Positions 11,293 to 23,100 of a stretch of DNA of 64,000 nt are shown in pieces (the stretch's first letter is position 1; the number at the start of each line of letters is the position of its first letter). The DNA is from Porodaedalea pini (lineage: Eukaryota; Basidiomycota; Agaricomycetes; Hymenochaetales; Hymenochaetaceae): contig NBAY01000053.1 in NCBI GenBank assembly GCA_002794775.1, positions 1 to 64,000 on the forward strand. Reading direction: 5' to 3'. The notes beneath the pieces are model-generated. The model had not been told where the DNA came from. It made no database searches and worked only from the letters and a program-made list of their open reading frames with translations. The position numbers and the translations under genes are program-made.

Positions 11293-12270
11293 ATGCGAGT
11301 TCGAGGAGAACTCCCACTTTCCTTTATTGAAGACGGCAACATAATCCTTTGCGTCCCATCCTCGGCGAGGGATTGCGACGTTCTTCTCTCTGTTCATAGA
11401 TCGACACTTCTGCGGCAATCACCCATATTCGACGATATGCTCAGTATCCCTGCAACTACGTCAGAGATATATGATGGCAGACCGCTTGTACACTTGCGTG
11501 ACTCGGCCGAGGATTGGATGAAGTTATTGAGGATTTTTTATGAGCCGTTGTGAGTTTATCTTTTTGTGCATATCACCTTCAGCAAGTTGCCCTCTTAGTC
11601 CTGTTTCCATCTTAATTAGGTCGTCCAAGCTGAAGAGTCGAGATCATGATACGCTTCTTCTCGCGGACGACCTTCTGACATTGGCTTCAAAATATCAGAT
11701 GGAAATAATTCGCAATCAACTTGTCAGGTAAGTCGAGGACGACTGGCCCAAGTCTTTGTCCGAATGGGACACGCTGGAAGAAAACCCGATTACGTATTTG
11801 GACTTGAATCACGAATTTGGAGGTAGCGAGATGATTCCGGAGCCAATCGCAGCGATAAAGCTTATGAGGCGCCATAATATTCCCCGTATCCTACCTGCAG
11901 CACTGTACCATCTCTGTCGAGTTGAGACGCGTTTGGATTGGTATGGTGAAAGGGAATCGGCAGATGACGCATTTGTGATCAGATAGGAACTTCGTACCGT
12001 CGAGGAAATCTTGGACTTTGACACGCGTAGAGATCGCCTTTGCGAGAAGCGGTGTCATTGTTTTGTCGGTGCGCCGAGTTCGGGTCTGCGAATAACCGCT
12101 TTCGCATATCCCCATCAACCATTTCTGAGTGCATGGACGGCAACGTATGCGCCGCAGCACGCCTTTCGCTGCTCAATGGTCTGACAAGTTGCATCTACGA
12201 TCTGCGTGATCGTTTAGATGCAACGAAATGTCGTCTCAAGATCGTGGATAGTCTTCAGAAGGCAGGTCTA
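11293..12270 (+). pseudogene. BTB/POZ domain protein, broken
   Basis: The start (MRVRGELPLSFIEDGNIIL) and VHRSTLLRQSPIFDDML match the BTB fold of a large basidiomycete family with a C-terminal all-helical part (HNIPRILPAALYHLCRV). Intron 1 (11550-11619) splices normally into SSKLKSRDHDTLLLADDLL. After that an in-frame TAA at 11729-11731 lies exactly where homologues continue into VEDDWPKSLSEWD, a TAG at 11984-11986 interrupts FVIR/ELRTVEEILDF, and the C-terminal cysteine-rich part (ECMDGNVCAAARLSLL) is in another frame. Three lesions in one coding path make a pseudogene the simplest reading. BTB proteins usually act as adaptors for cullin-3 ligases; for this family the role is unknown. Confidence 0.65.
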
Positions 12271-12906
12271 TGACAAGCATGCGTCCGCCACTACGCTATG
12301 GGTCGTAGGACGAGTGAGATTCGGTAACGTCTATGGAACAAGATTCCGGAAACATTTACACGTAAGTTGATTCACCTCAGGAACACAAGACAACTTTACC
12401 GAGACTCACCGATATTTGTTCAGAATACGGTATAACTCACGATGCGCAAGCCGTGAATGTAATTTGCATAGACTGTGACGAGCATTTTTTGCAGGCTTCT
12501 GGAAGATGAGTTTCAGAATGCAATTGACTGTGGACAGGATCAGATTACAACTTTTGTGTGCCGAGGGCATCCGTCAGAGCCGGTCTACAGTAGTAACAAT
12601 TACCTGAGAATCCTGAGCTCTAGATACAATATAACATGTAGTACATTAATGATGGCAGCACCTTATCCGACCACCTGCCATCCGCGTGCTTTCCGCATGC
12701 TTCAGTCTTCGTGTGAATGGACTTGCTACTAGTACTACCATTTGTTTATATTTATGTACGCGTTCGTTGGTGTCCGGCGCGTTCCGATTCTGGTTCTGGG
12801 GCGCGTGTCGATCTGCCACTGTACTTTCATCTCTTTCCTCTCTGCCACGACCGCGTTTACACTATCGACCTTCTAATTTTACTATAAATTTCTGCGGGTC
12901 AGAACT
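12271..12906. other. Intergenic stretch with promoter of the secreted protein
   Basis: No gene is supported. The 3' part is C/T-rich, as often seen near fungal transcription starts, with a TATAAA at 12883-12888, only 19 nt before the next ATG and so probably not a functional TATA box. Confidence 0.45.
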
Positions 12907-13785
12907 ATGTACTCTAGAGCTCTTTTCTTAATCCCTTTCCTCGCCGGCCTTGTACCGCTTGCGTCCGCCTGCGAAGGAGACTGCATTGTCGAGATCACGA
13001 AGGCTTTTCTTGGAAACTACTCTACCCCGATACACAGTGTATTCAAAGAACTCGTAAGTGAGACGTATAAAGCAAGAAGTGGGATGCTTCTAATGTGCTG
13101 GTTGCTTTCACAGAGTGAGCAAGTCTCCACGCAACTTCTGCCACCCTCGCAGAGGCCTGCAGACCCTACCACATTCATGCAACCTATCTTCGCCGCATAC
13201 ACCAAATCTTCATATGATCTTCTTGAGACGGCCATTTTCCCGTCATACTTCCATGGCAAGTGCCAGCGCTTTTCGAAGGACGGACAGGACCCCCCTGGCT
13301 GTCCGAATCCGGACTGCCCTGTCGTCTGTGGCACGCCGGGAAGCCTTGTTCATTTCTACTCCACGCTACGCTACATTGCGTTCAACAGCACGAAGACTAC
13401 GCTCGAGAGGCTCACAACTCCGGGAAACGCGGCGTACGATCAGGTTGACGCGCTGCTCAGAAAGGCGCAAATGTATGGGGCGCGCAAGAGGGATTCGATG
13501 ATAGCGTCAAATCACTCAGATTCTGGTGAAGGCATGATCTCCCATTCACATTTCACTCGCGAACATGACAAACACACGCACTCGCGTCACTTCAAGTCTG
13601 TTGGTGGAAAGCGCAGTGCCTCCGGTCTGCAAGCACGCTCTTCTCCGACCCTTGCGTCTATTCTCGCCCAGTTTGACAACATGTTCGACAAAGCGTGTGG
13701 TGGAAATGCGCGCGATAGCAATGACGGTCTTCCGAATTGTAGCTGGGAGGACAATATGAAGAAGTTCATCCTCTCGTTCCCTTAG
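12907..13785 (+). CDS. Secreted protein of unknown function
   Basis: Two exons (12907-13053 and 13114-13785) encode 272 residues. The N-terminus MYSRALFLIPFLAGLVPLASA is a clear signal peptide with cleavage likely before CEGDC. The 60-nt intron is in frame and has no stop, so an unspliced message would also translate. The mature part has eight or more cysteines (CEGDC, GKC, PPGCPNPDCPVVC, ACGG, LPNC), putative N-glycosylation sites (NYS, NST, NHS, NCS) and a histidine-rich segment around residues 195-215 (HSHFTREHDKHTHSRH). I recognise no catalytic domain; it looks like a basidiomycete secreted family whose role I do not know. The start is the only ATG that gives the signal peptide. Confidence 0.75.
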   Translation: MYSRALFLIPFLAGLVPLASACEGDCIVEITKAFLGNYSTPIHSVFKELVSETYKARSGMLLMCWLLSQSEQVSTQLLPPSQRPADPTTFMQPIFAAYTKSSYDLLETAIFPSYFHGKCQRFSKDGQDPPGCPNPDCPVVCGTPGSLVHFYSTLRYIAFNSTKTTLERLTTPGNAAYDQVDALLRKAQMYGARKRDSMIASNHSDSGEGMISHSHFTREHDKHTHSRHFKSVGGKRSASGLQARSSPTLASILAQFDNMFDKACGGNARDSNDGLPNCSWEDNMKKFILSFP

Positions 13786-14327
13786 GGGAAGTTTCTGCTT
13801 CTCTGCTGGTTTTTGGTCTATTCTCATTAGCTTCGTCAAGACGAGCGTTTAGCTTTAAACATCTTCCTATCTTTCGTTCTGCAGGCTCGCACGTGGATCC
13901 TGGATTCTGGATATACCCCTGTACACTTACATTACTGCTAGTACTTTCATTGCGGCATACACAACTTTATCAGATAGCCTCGAAGTCTGCGCTGAATCCT
14001 TTTTATGCCTTGCCAAATTTAATCGACATATATATGGGTTTGCATCTTTCCTTGAAGATCCACTTCCCGGTACTCTACTTTATGAAATGCTCCCGCAGGT
14101 GTTCGCTTCACCACGTGATTGACGGGTGACGTCCGTGCGTCGATTTTGGTGGCTAACACAGTAACAGTGACACTTCTGGCGATCGACGAACATTTGTACC
14201 CGAAGAAAGACATGTTCCAAAGTGGGCTGAGGCTGACACTAGACAGGCTTAAACCGAGTGCAATGGCGCGTCAGCGGGAAGCATCTCTCTCTCATACTCT
14301 TATCCCAGCGCGCGCGAAGCCTCTATA
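13786..14327. other. Intergenic stretch
   Basis: No gene is supported. It contains the 3' flank of the secreted-protein gene and the promoter region of the amine oxidase gene. Confidence 0.5.
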
Positions 14328-16488
14328 ATGAAGAGACAGGAACAGACGGGCCCTTTCAGTGTTGCGATCGTTGGTGCAGTGAGCTTTCTATACGATCTTA
14401 TGAATTGGAAATGAGCGAAGTAAACCTGATATGAATTCATAGGGCTCTGCTGGAATGGCCGCTGCCTTCGCATTGACGACCCACCCGGACAAGTTCCGTG
14501 TCACGGTCTTCGACAAGCAAGAAGTCTGCGGCGGAATGGCCACTTCGATTCCGTGCGCCTCATATCTCTCCCGATGACAATTAAGTGACTGAATTGATAT
14601 TACTTCATAGGATAGATGCTGAGAAGTTTGGCGCAAGCTTCATTAATGATGGAGTCAGGCTTTCATAACAGTCTATCGATCTAATGCTCATAACGTTATC
14701 TCTTCATTCATTCTAATCTAGGTTCAGGGCGGCTCGCCGCAGTTTTACAACACGTTCAAGTTCTTCGAGAAGCTCGGTTTTAAGTCCACCGAGGTCGGCA
14801 TGCAAATCTCCTTCGGGAAGGGCGAAGACAAGTTCTGGACGAACGTCTTCCCTTCGGAGCTCGTTGCGGAACATGCCGACAATATTAAGAAATTCGGGCG
14901 CGTGCTGAAGATAATAAAGCGCCTCGAACCGGTTTTTGCAGTTATGAGCGTCCAAGCGATGCTCAAGCTCTTTAGGTTCCCACAAGACTTCGGAGATCGA
15001 TTAATTTACCCGCTCATCGCGCTTTTCATGGTACGTTCCACGTGCACTCCTTCTATTTTCCGATTACGAGGAGGTTGACTCTTTCATCTCAGGGAACGGG
15101 CAACCAGACTCCACATGTCTCATCCGCGATCCTCGAGCGCCTCTTCCTCGACCCGAGCATGAGCCTCTTCGAGTACTCTCCCGACTCGCTACTCGCTGAC
15201 GTCCCGACCATGCTCGCGTTTCCGAACCTCAACGACGTCTACGCGGCGTGGAAGACACACCTCGAAGAGCGCGGTGCGCGGATGCGCCTCGGCACGGAAG
15301 TGGTGCACGTGCTTGAGCGCAAGAATGGGAACGTTGTTCTGCGATTCAAGCCCACTGATAAGGATGACGAGACGTCCGGTGAAGTCGAATCCTTTGATGA
15401 GATCATCCTCGCGGCGGATGCGGACAGTTGCTTAAAGATCTTAGGAGACCAGGCGTCGTGGATGGAGAAAAAAGTCCTTGGAAACGTGAAGTACTTCTAC
15501 GATATCAGTATCACGCACTATGATCGGGAATACATGGAAAGGGTGTGTTCTTTATCAGAATTATGATTGATTTTCCCTGACTTCCTTGCAATGAATAGTA
15601 CTACGAGCTCAACTACAACGCGGACCTCGTCGCAGACTCACGCAAGAAAGAAGGGTCAACGATGGAGGCAATGGAATTCGCCGAGAAGAACTTCCGTCCG
15701 CTGTACTTCATCCACATGTACGACCAGGACCCGAAAAAGATAGAGATGAGCTTCGACCTTACGCACTACCAGCCGCAGTTCAAGGTCCGTTTTGTACCAT
15801 CCATCTTTCTCCTTATCTAAAAATACACAAATGTCTCTGGAATATAGGGTATACCTGCCAATGGCCAGCATCCTGTGAATTCTGGTACAGCATCCCCACC
15901 ACCGCCTCCCCCGCCGATCGAACACCCGCACGTCTACCAGACAATCTTTCTCAATAAGGACATGCAGGATGAGTGGACTCGCGGTGATATCGATCCGAAC
16001 AAGGTGCTCAAGGAGAAGTGGTGGAAGCAGCAAGGTCATAACTGGACACACTACCTTGGCACGGTACCGTGGCTATGGACGATCAATGGGCGCAACCATA
16101 CGCACTATGCGGGAGGCTGGGGCTTGGTGAATAGTAAGTGGAGTACACCACCGTGAATCGCGGAGGAACACTGATTGTTAATTCGATTTGTTTCTTTGCG
16201 AATGAAGTGCATGAAGGCCAGTTTGTTCCCTCAGTGCTGTCACGAAAAATGAAACTGACATACCGACTCAACTTCTTTACAGTCGGTATTACCTCGGGCT
16301 TTGCTGCTGCGTACAAACTCGGTGCAGACTACCCTTTCAACGACGACGACAGGTAAAGATAATTCAATGTTGAGTTAGGAATGATCTCTGACTTCTCGAT
16401 AAGTGCTCGACGCCTTTTCATTCTTGTCCTTGGAGTGATGCATTTGTCAAGGATGAGAAAGGAGGACAGGAAGGGTAGAATGGCTTGA
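14328..16488 (+). CDS. FAD-dependent amine oxidase family protein
   Basis: Ten exons (14328-14378, 14443-14552, 14611-14653, 14722-15030, 15093-15542, 15599-15784, 15848-16133, 16208-16216, 16283-16352, 16404-16488) sum to 1599 nt, a 532-residue protein. The dinucleotide-binding motif SVAIVGAGSAGMAAAFAL is at residues 11-28, followed by VFDKQEVCGGMATS, the usual FAD-binding start of this family. The C-terminus has YAGGWGLVNMHEVGITSGFAAAYKLGA, the second FAD contact, and ends KEDRKGRMA. The flavoprotein oxidoreductase class is secure; the substrate is not. The short exon 8 (9 nt) relies on a GC donor at 16217; if that intron stays in, 22 residues are inserted in frame. A proline run (residues about 390-400) sits at an exon start. 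Confidence 0.85.
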
Positions 16489-16950
16489 TACGTGACGAGT
16501 CGCTTTCCGTTATTTTTTGCTATTGACAAGCATGTGCCGCGAGTACGTTGTATGTAAGGTCTTCGGAAGTGCACGACGTGAGCAAGTACGGCATAAAAGT
16601 AACAGTGGCATGCAAGACAAATAGACAGTCTGGAAAAGTAATGAGAGCATCCAGAAAATAAAGGTTGAAGGGGAAAAAAAACAAGCGGTGAACCCCGGCG
16701 GGATCAAAACAAACTAAACAACAAGAAAGGCCTAGGCAGAGTCAACGACACAGCAAAAGAAATTAAAAAATGCTGGTCTTACAAGTGAGAGTTTACTGAA
16801 TCCGAGTCCTCATCGTACTTCGCCTACGGATGAAGAGACGCTATGAGTCACTTTAGGGTGTCAGAGCATAGAAAGAAAGGATAACTCCGATGAGTCGAAC
16901 CGTTTTGAACCAACCATCACTCTTAACCTCTTACCACCATCATCCAGACC
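16489..16950. other. Intergenic stretch before the retrotransposon
   Basis: No gene is supported. The 5' boundary of the retrotransposon must lie in or near this stretch, but I could not identify a target-site duplication. Confidence 0.45.
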
Positions 16951-16992
16951 GTGGGAAAGAATACATCAGTGAAATCTCTTTTATCTCTATCG

Positions 16993-19240
16993 ATGGCCCC
17001 GCCCCCCAACGCGAAGCCAGCGAGTCTTCACCGAACCAAATCGCTCAGATCCTTGGGCAATATCAAGGACCCGACGAAATGCGACGAGTGTAAATACGAA
17101 CTCCCATATCACAGTCGCTCGTGTGTCTCTGGCGCGGCGAAACTCTGCACTCAGTGCGGACGCGACTCGACTTACAACCATAACCAAGCAGTATGCGACC
17201 TGGCGGCGAAAAACATCGTCAATTGGTCACCCGACGTCGAAGCGGACCAGCATGCCGCCGCCCTCCGCAAACAGGGAGATCTCCCGCCCACCCCCGACAT
17301 ACCATCCCAAACTAGTCTTAAACGCTCTCCGTCCGAGGAAGAACATCATGGACGCGAAGCCCCAGGCAACCCCACTACAATCGGTCATATCCCGGACGAC
17401 AAGGACGCAATGGACGCCGACGACGACCTATACGTCGACAGCAACCCCCCCCAACTCGACAACGAGGAAAATGATCCGGATATCGCCGGCGAAGACCCGG
17501 CCATCGCCGAAGAAGTCAATAGGAAGTCACTGGAGCTTGCCGAGAAGACGGTTCGCGAACTCCGCGCCCTCATCAACCAGGACACTTGGACGTCCACAAC
17601 GCCCTTCTACGATAACCTAGCCATGATGGGCCGCTATATGGCCAGCATCGCGTCATCCCTTTGTTTCTGGATTAACCGTTCCAATACTTTTGACGACGAG
17701 ACTGCTTGCGAAAACTATGCTAACTCTTCTCTCAATCAGTTCCAGACCAGTTTTAAGATCCACGCTCCTTATTGTAAAAACGTTTTCGACAATATTTATC
17801 GCAGCCCCCAAGACACCTGCAAGGAGCAGATCTCTGACGAGCTCACATCCATGTCCCGTTCTATTTCCTCTCTTGTATCTATGGTATCCACCCTCACAGA
17901 GAAAACTAACAAATTGGAAAAACAGGCACAAAAACCCACTAAACCCACAGTTTCTTTTTCGTCTAACGTCCCTACAGAGCCGAAATTGCTGCCAGATCCA
18001 CTTGGGGCCAGATTTACTCACGACCCACATTTTCCTCCGCCTCCCCCAGTTGTAAAACAACGGGTTCCCGCCCCCAAAGGCGGCCGTACCAATTACGCTA
18101 TGGCCATGGCCAACACCCGTATCCCGGGCTCCGGCTACCGCATGGACACCCAAGGGACCATCCACGCGCCCGACGGTTATATTCATTCCGAACACAACGC
18201 CCCCTGACCCGGCCTCTCTACTACCATCTACACACCACCCGTCCAATCTGTCGGCACAGACAAGGACGGGTACACCACCGTTACATATGCCAGGGCTGCT
18301 CAGAAAAAACCCAAGCAGGTACCCACTAAAGTTACTACTGTCTCCGCAGACCACCCTGACGGGGAGGTCGTTACTAAATCTATGAACCGAGCTAATGGCT
18401 CAGTTAACATGCGCATCCACAACGTCAAGCGCGTCTATTTCTCCCTCCCCGATAACCTCGCTATTCGTCCACTTCCTAACTCCATCAAGAACACTGTCCG
18501 CGCTGGGCTTAAAGGTTCTACGGAGTTCAAGCATCTTGTTATTCTTAACGTTGAATACACTTCCAACAGTAATCTTTGCATTTCTTTCACTAACATTCGC
18601 CCCGACTTCAACTCTACTTTCGTTTCCCTTTCATTGCTCCTTAACCGCATCATTAACATTAGCGGTGCTAAAGTTTTCACTCCATCCCCACAGTTCAAAC
18701 TTGTCTTACCGGCTGTGCCAGTATTCAACAAACATACTAACGTTCTGTACTCCGAGCGCGACTTAGCAGAGGAACTTTCCTCCCTCCCCCAGTTTGAGGG
18801 ACAGGAATTCCTTTACCCCCCCCCCCGATTCATGGCGTCTGTCGAGCGCCTCAACACCCTTGATTATTGCAACGTCTCGATTATTTTTGAAGGACACTAA
18901 CCATTTAGCTTTTGACCATTTCTTCCTTCATAATAACTGCAGTGTCCCGATTTTTGGCGTCATCCGATGCCTCGAAGAGATGCGGGCTCGCCCAACCATT
19001 TCCCAATGCGATAATTGCCACCGCTTGGGATACTCTTCAACAAAATGCCGTTCAGTAGCCCGTTGCGCTATCTGCTCGGAACCCCATCGAACGGCAGTAC
19101 ATGTCGCCAAGTGCGCTCCATGCACCGCCTCCAACAACCTCGCGTGCCAACACTTTGCGCACTGCATCAACTGTCAAGGTGACCATAACGCCAGGTCTTC
19201 CGCCTGCCCTGCATGTCGCAATTATAGGCCTCCCTTTTAA
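16993..19240 (+). pseudogene. Retrotransposon ORF1, gag-like protein
   Basis: The ATG at 16993 (MAPPPNAKPASLHRTKSL) opens the frame; the codon at 16951 is GTG. An N-terminal cysteine module is visible (CDECKYELPYHSRSC, CTQCGRDSTYNHNQAVC), then acidic and proline-rich parts. A single in-frame TGA at 18205-18207 interrupts it, and the same frame continues to 18900 through SVNMRIHNVKRVYFSLPDNL, an RNA-binding-like region. After a frame change around 18.82-18.90 kb (an 11-C run lies at 18816-18826) the C-terminal zinc knuckles follow: CDNCHRLGYSSTKC, CAICSEPH, CINCQGDH. It ends at TAA 19238-19240. Such proteins bind the element RNA. Without the lesions it would be close to 750 residues. Confidence 0.75.
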
Positions 19241-22200
19241 ATGACCACAACCATTTCTCTTCTCTCTCTTAACGTTCATCGCTCCGAACCTACAACTGAC
19301 CTTCTTTTTAAGTCTCTCTATCAACGTGGCAATCTCTGCCCTGACATTCTTTGTTTACAAGAAATCCCCACTATTTCTACTATCGTCCCATCCAAAACAT
19401 CTTCATCGGGTGAGAAACATTTTGACACCCGTAATTCAGACCCTTTTATTTGCGTACTCCCCCCCCAATCCACTTCCATTCGCCCTAGCTGCGCGACTTT
19501 CGTTCACCCGCGCATATCCCACCTTTTCAATTCCCAACCGCATCTCTCTCGTTCCATTTGCCAAGTCACCATTAGCGTTGATCGTGGCTCATCGCTTCCT
19601 CCTCTTTACATTTGGAACATCTACAGTTCTCCTAGCACTCACTCTTTTGAAGACCCTTTTCCTACTCCCTCACCTAACGACACACACGTCTTCGTGGGCG
19701 ATTTCAATCGTCACTCTGCCCTTTGGTCCGATACCCACCTTTCTCATTATTTTATTTCGGCTGAGCCCTTTCTACAGTGGCTGAACAACTCCTCTTTAGC
19801 GGTCGCTAATCCCCCGACCATACCCACATTTATTCACCCCCGGGGATCTTCAACCCTGGACCTTGTTATCAGTTCTTCTGACATTTTTCCCTTCATCAAC
19901 CAATCTCTCCTTATTGGCGACCCTTCATTTGAATTTCATTCTGATCATCTCCCCCTTACATTCAACATACCTACTTCATTCGTCCCACCGCCAGATACCC
20001 CTCCCCTTCGCCTAGTTCGCAAGCGTGATATTCCTTCTTTAATTTCTGAATTCCGCGATTCACGCCTTTTCGCATTTAATACTTCTGACATTCACCTCCC
20101 GGCACATCTTGATGCTAAATTACATTCCTTTTATACTTCCTTTTCTTCCTTCACCTCTCGCTTTTTGTGAAAGCACAAACCCCGATCGTATTTCGGGCCC
20201 CACTCCTGGTGGACCGAGCAATGCAGTCGTGATTACCAAGCGCATCACAACAACCCGTCACCGAGTAGCCTCGCCCAACTCCAACAAACCCTCGCCCATG
20301 CCAAAACCACATTTTTCAGCAACCTCCTCCATCAATCTGACCACTCATCGATTTGGAGACGCAAACATTTAGGCACTGTGCGCCACCAGCACCCTATTGG
20401 CGCCCTTAAACTCCCGTCTGGGCACTACACTCTTAACAAAAGCGAAAAGTCCGACCTCTTCCGCTCTACGTTTTTCCCTGCGCTACCCAGTGGCTATCGC
20501 GACCAGTATCCGCTCCCTCCTCCTGTCGAAATTGAGCCCGTCTCAGTCGACGAAATGCTTCGAGCCCTCAGGGGCACTGACGACAAAACTGCCCTGGGCA
20601 GTAATTGCTTCTCTTATTTTCATCTGAAACTTTTTATCGAACTCGAACCACAATTCTTTTCTCAAATTTTCTCTCTCTGTCTTTCTTTTGGCTATTTTCC
20701 CTCATCCTTTAAACATTCTATCATCACATTCATTCCTAAGCCAAAATGCTCCGATTTCTCTCTCCCTCGTTCTTTCCGTCCAATAGCCCTCGTGGACATG
20801 ATGGGTAAACTTTTCGAACACATTCTTTTTAATCGTCTCCAAATTATATTCAAACAATGCTCTCTCATCCCTTCTTCACAGCATGGCTGCCGGAAAGCCC
20901 TATCCGCACTGACGGCCTGCTACGAAGTTTTGCATTTCAATAATTTCCAACCCTTCATTGTCTCCCCTTTCACCGCCGACCCAGGCCTTGGCCCCCTTGA
21001 GCCTCGCCGCCACCGCTTATTAACGTCCATTATCACTATTGACATTCAAGGTTTTTTCGATAACATTTCCCATCCACTCCTTATTGACCGCTTAACCCGG
21101 TCCAACATTCATCCCAACCTCATCAATTGCATCTCTCATTGGATGCGCGATCGACCCATTTCCCTTCATTTCAATCAGTTTTTTTCAGAAACTTTCACCA
21201 AACCCAATCGGGGCGTCCCTCAAGGGTCCCCCCTTTCCCCTCTTATTTCTATCTTCGCGGCCGCTCTGGCCATCGAGAATTACTACAAACAATTCCCTTA
21301 CAATCGTCCTCTTTTTGCTTATATGGACGACCACCTTCTGGCTGCACGCTCTTTGAGCCTGCGTACCAACCTCATTCGTTTACGAAATCAATACCGTTTT
21401 CTTTCTTTACAATTTTCGCAACTGGGTCTTTCTATCGACCCAGAGTCTATTGAACTCATTCATTTTACCCATATTCGCGCCCAAAACATCATTCACTTTT
21501 CCTACCCAACACAACCAGAAAACCAACCATCCCTTATTTTATCACCTTCTTTAATTATCCGCCCTCGCTCCCATATTACATGGCTGGGCATTATCTTTCA
21601 TCATCAATTGCTCCCTACTTTGCATCTTCAATCACGAGCCAATAAAGCCCTCTCCACACTCCATCAACGCTCTTTTCTATTTTGCTCCTCTCACGGTGCA
21701 TATCTCAAATACACCCGCCTTCTTTATTTCAACCTCATTCGTTCTGTTGCCGTTTACGGCACTCATCTATTCTCTCATTCTCCTGCCATCCATTCAATTC
21801 TCGAACCGGTGCAACACCGGGCCCTTTCTCTTATACTCTCTCATAACGTCAACAAAGACGCAGCCGGCTCTTTACTTTCAATTCCTCCGATTGATCTTTT
21901 CATTCAATACCAAGCCAAACGCTTTATAACTTCTTATGTATCAACCTCTCGTTCTTCCCTCCCCCCTTCCGCAGAAGTTCGAAATCTACTTCCTGCTGAC
22001 ACTTTTATTCCCAATACCAATCTTTACCCTATTATTCCACCTATACATTTGTGCCTTTCCCTAGTCCCCCTTACTTCTCGAAAAGACAGTCTCCTTGCCA
22101 GACGATCTTTCCTTCAACTCTTTAACCACCCCCCTCCCTTTCAATATTTCCTATTTACAGATGGTTCGGTCATTGAACGCGAGGGTGTTCCTACCGGCGG

Positions 22201-23071
22201 CCATGGTTTTTCCATCATGCATAACCGACGCGAACTAGCATCCTTCATTTCGAGCGCACATACCCAAAGCAATATTCTATACGAAGAACAGCAGGCTCTC
22301 ATCGCTGGCATCTCGCACTTCACCACTCTACTCACGCATTGCATCCACCCCTGCCATTTGCACGTTGTCACAGACTCTGCAAATTGCGCTCGCCTTATTT
22401 TCTCAGCGGACCCACTCCACGCCGCATTTATCACCGCTTTCCACAGATTCTGCGGCATCTTCTTGGCCCTACACCACCCTGCGTCCACTATTGCGGTGCA
22501 ATGGTTGCCCTCCCACATGGGACTACCAGGCAACTCGCGAGCAGACCAACTCGCGTCTCAAGCCTCACAATCACAGCGCAGAGTCCTGGCGCCTACCACA
22601 CTATCAAACTTATACTCGCGATTTTCCGCCGACCTTTTGGCCAAATGGCGGAACCATGTCCTAAACCTCCGACACCATCGCAGCACCACCACCGCACCTT
22701 ATATCCTCTATCCAAGGTGCCAATTACGGCCCTTCCTGAGGCTCCACCCCGAGAAGCACATCCCACGCCACCTCCAGTCAAGAGCGATTGGGATCCTTCT
22801 CAATACCCACAATATGCATGACCGAGACCTACCATGCCGATGCCCGGACCCCCTCTGCACCAAACATGATGTCCATCATATTCTCAATGTTTGTCCGTTC
22901 TTTTCGCAGCTTCACCGCCAATATTTTCATAAACCCGTCCTTCCACTTTCATTTGCAAACTGGTTTGCCCCTTCCAATTTCATGCTTTTAATTCAATTTG
23001 CATACTTTTCCTTTCGTCGTCCTCCCGACGCCATGCCTTACTATTCAGATCTCCCACCCGAACTTATATAA
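19241..23071 (+). pseudogene. Retrotransposon ORF2: endonuclease, reverse transcriptase, RNase H
   Basis: The ATG directly abuts the ORF1 stop (TAAATG). The endonuclease (VFVGDFNRHSALW, FHSDHLPLTF) occupies the first 250 codons. A single TGA at 20168-20170 interrupts the frame, which continues unchanged to 23071. The reverse transcriptase shows FIPKPKCSDFSLPRSFRPIA, GCRKALSALTACY, IDIQGFFDNISHPLL, GVPQGSPLSPL and the catalytic YMDD at 21320-21331. RNase H follows (FLFTDGSVIEREG, EEQQALIAG, VTDSANCARL, WLPSHMGLPGNSRADQLAS), then a C-terminal cysteine/histidine motif (CRCPDPLCTKHDVHHILNVC). All catalytic blocks look complete. With the TGA read as sense the product would be 1276 residues. Confidence 0.88.
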
Positions 23072-23100
23072 TCCACAACTTCAGTCAAATAACGACCACT

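Larger units (their letters stand above)
16951..23100 (+). mobile_element. Non-LTR retrotransposon, Tad-like, nearly intact
   Basis: An element of about 6.1 kb with two consecutive ORFs: a gag-like ORF1 with zinc knuckles, and an ORF2 with endonuclease, reverse transcriptase and RNase H in that order. No long terminal repeats flank it. APE-type endonuclease plus a C-terminal RNase H suits the Tad group of fungal LINEs (clade assignment is tentative). The coding region is C-rich on the plus strand, unlike its surroundings. The ends are approximate: I could not fix the 5' border, and no clear poly(A) or simple-repeat tail is visible after 23071. Three lesions were seen (TGA at 18205, a frame change near 18.9 kb, TGA at 20168), so this copy is recent but probably not autonomous. 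Confidence 0.85.
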
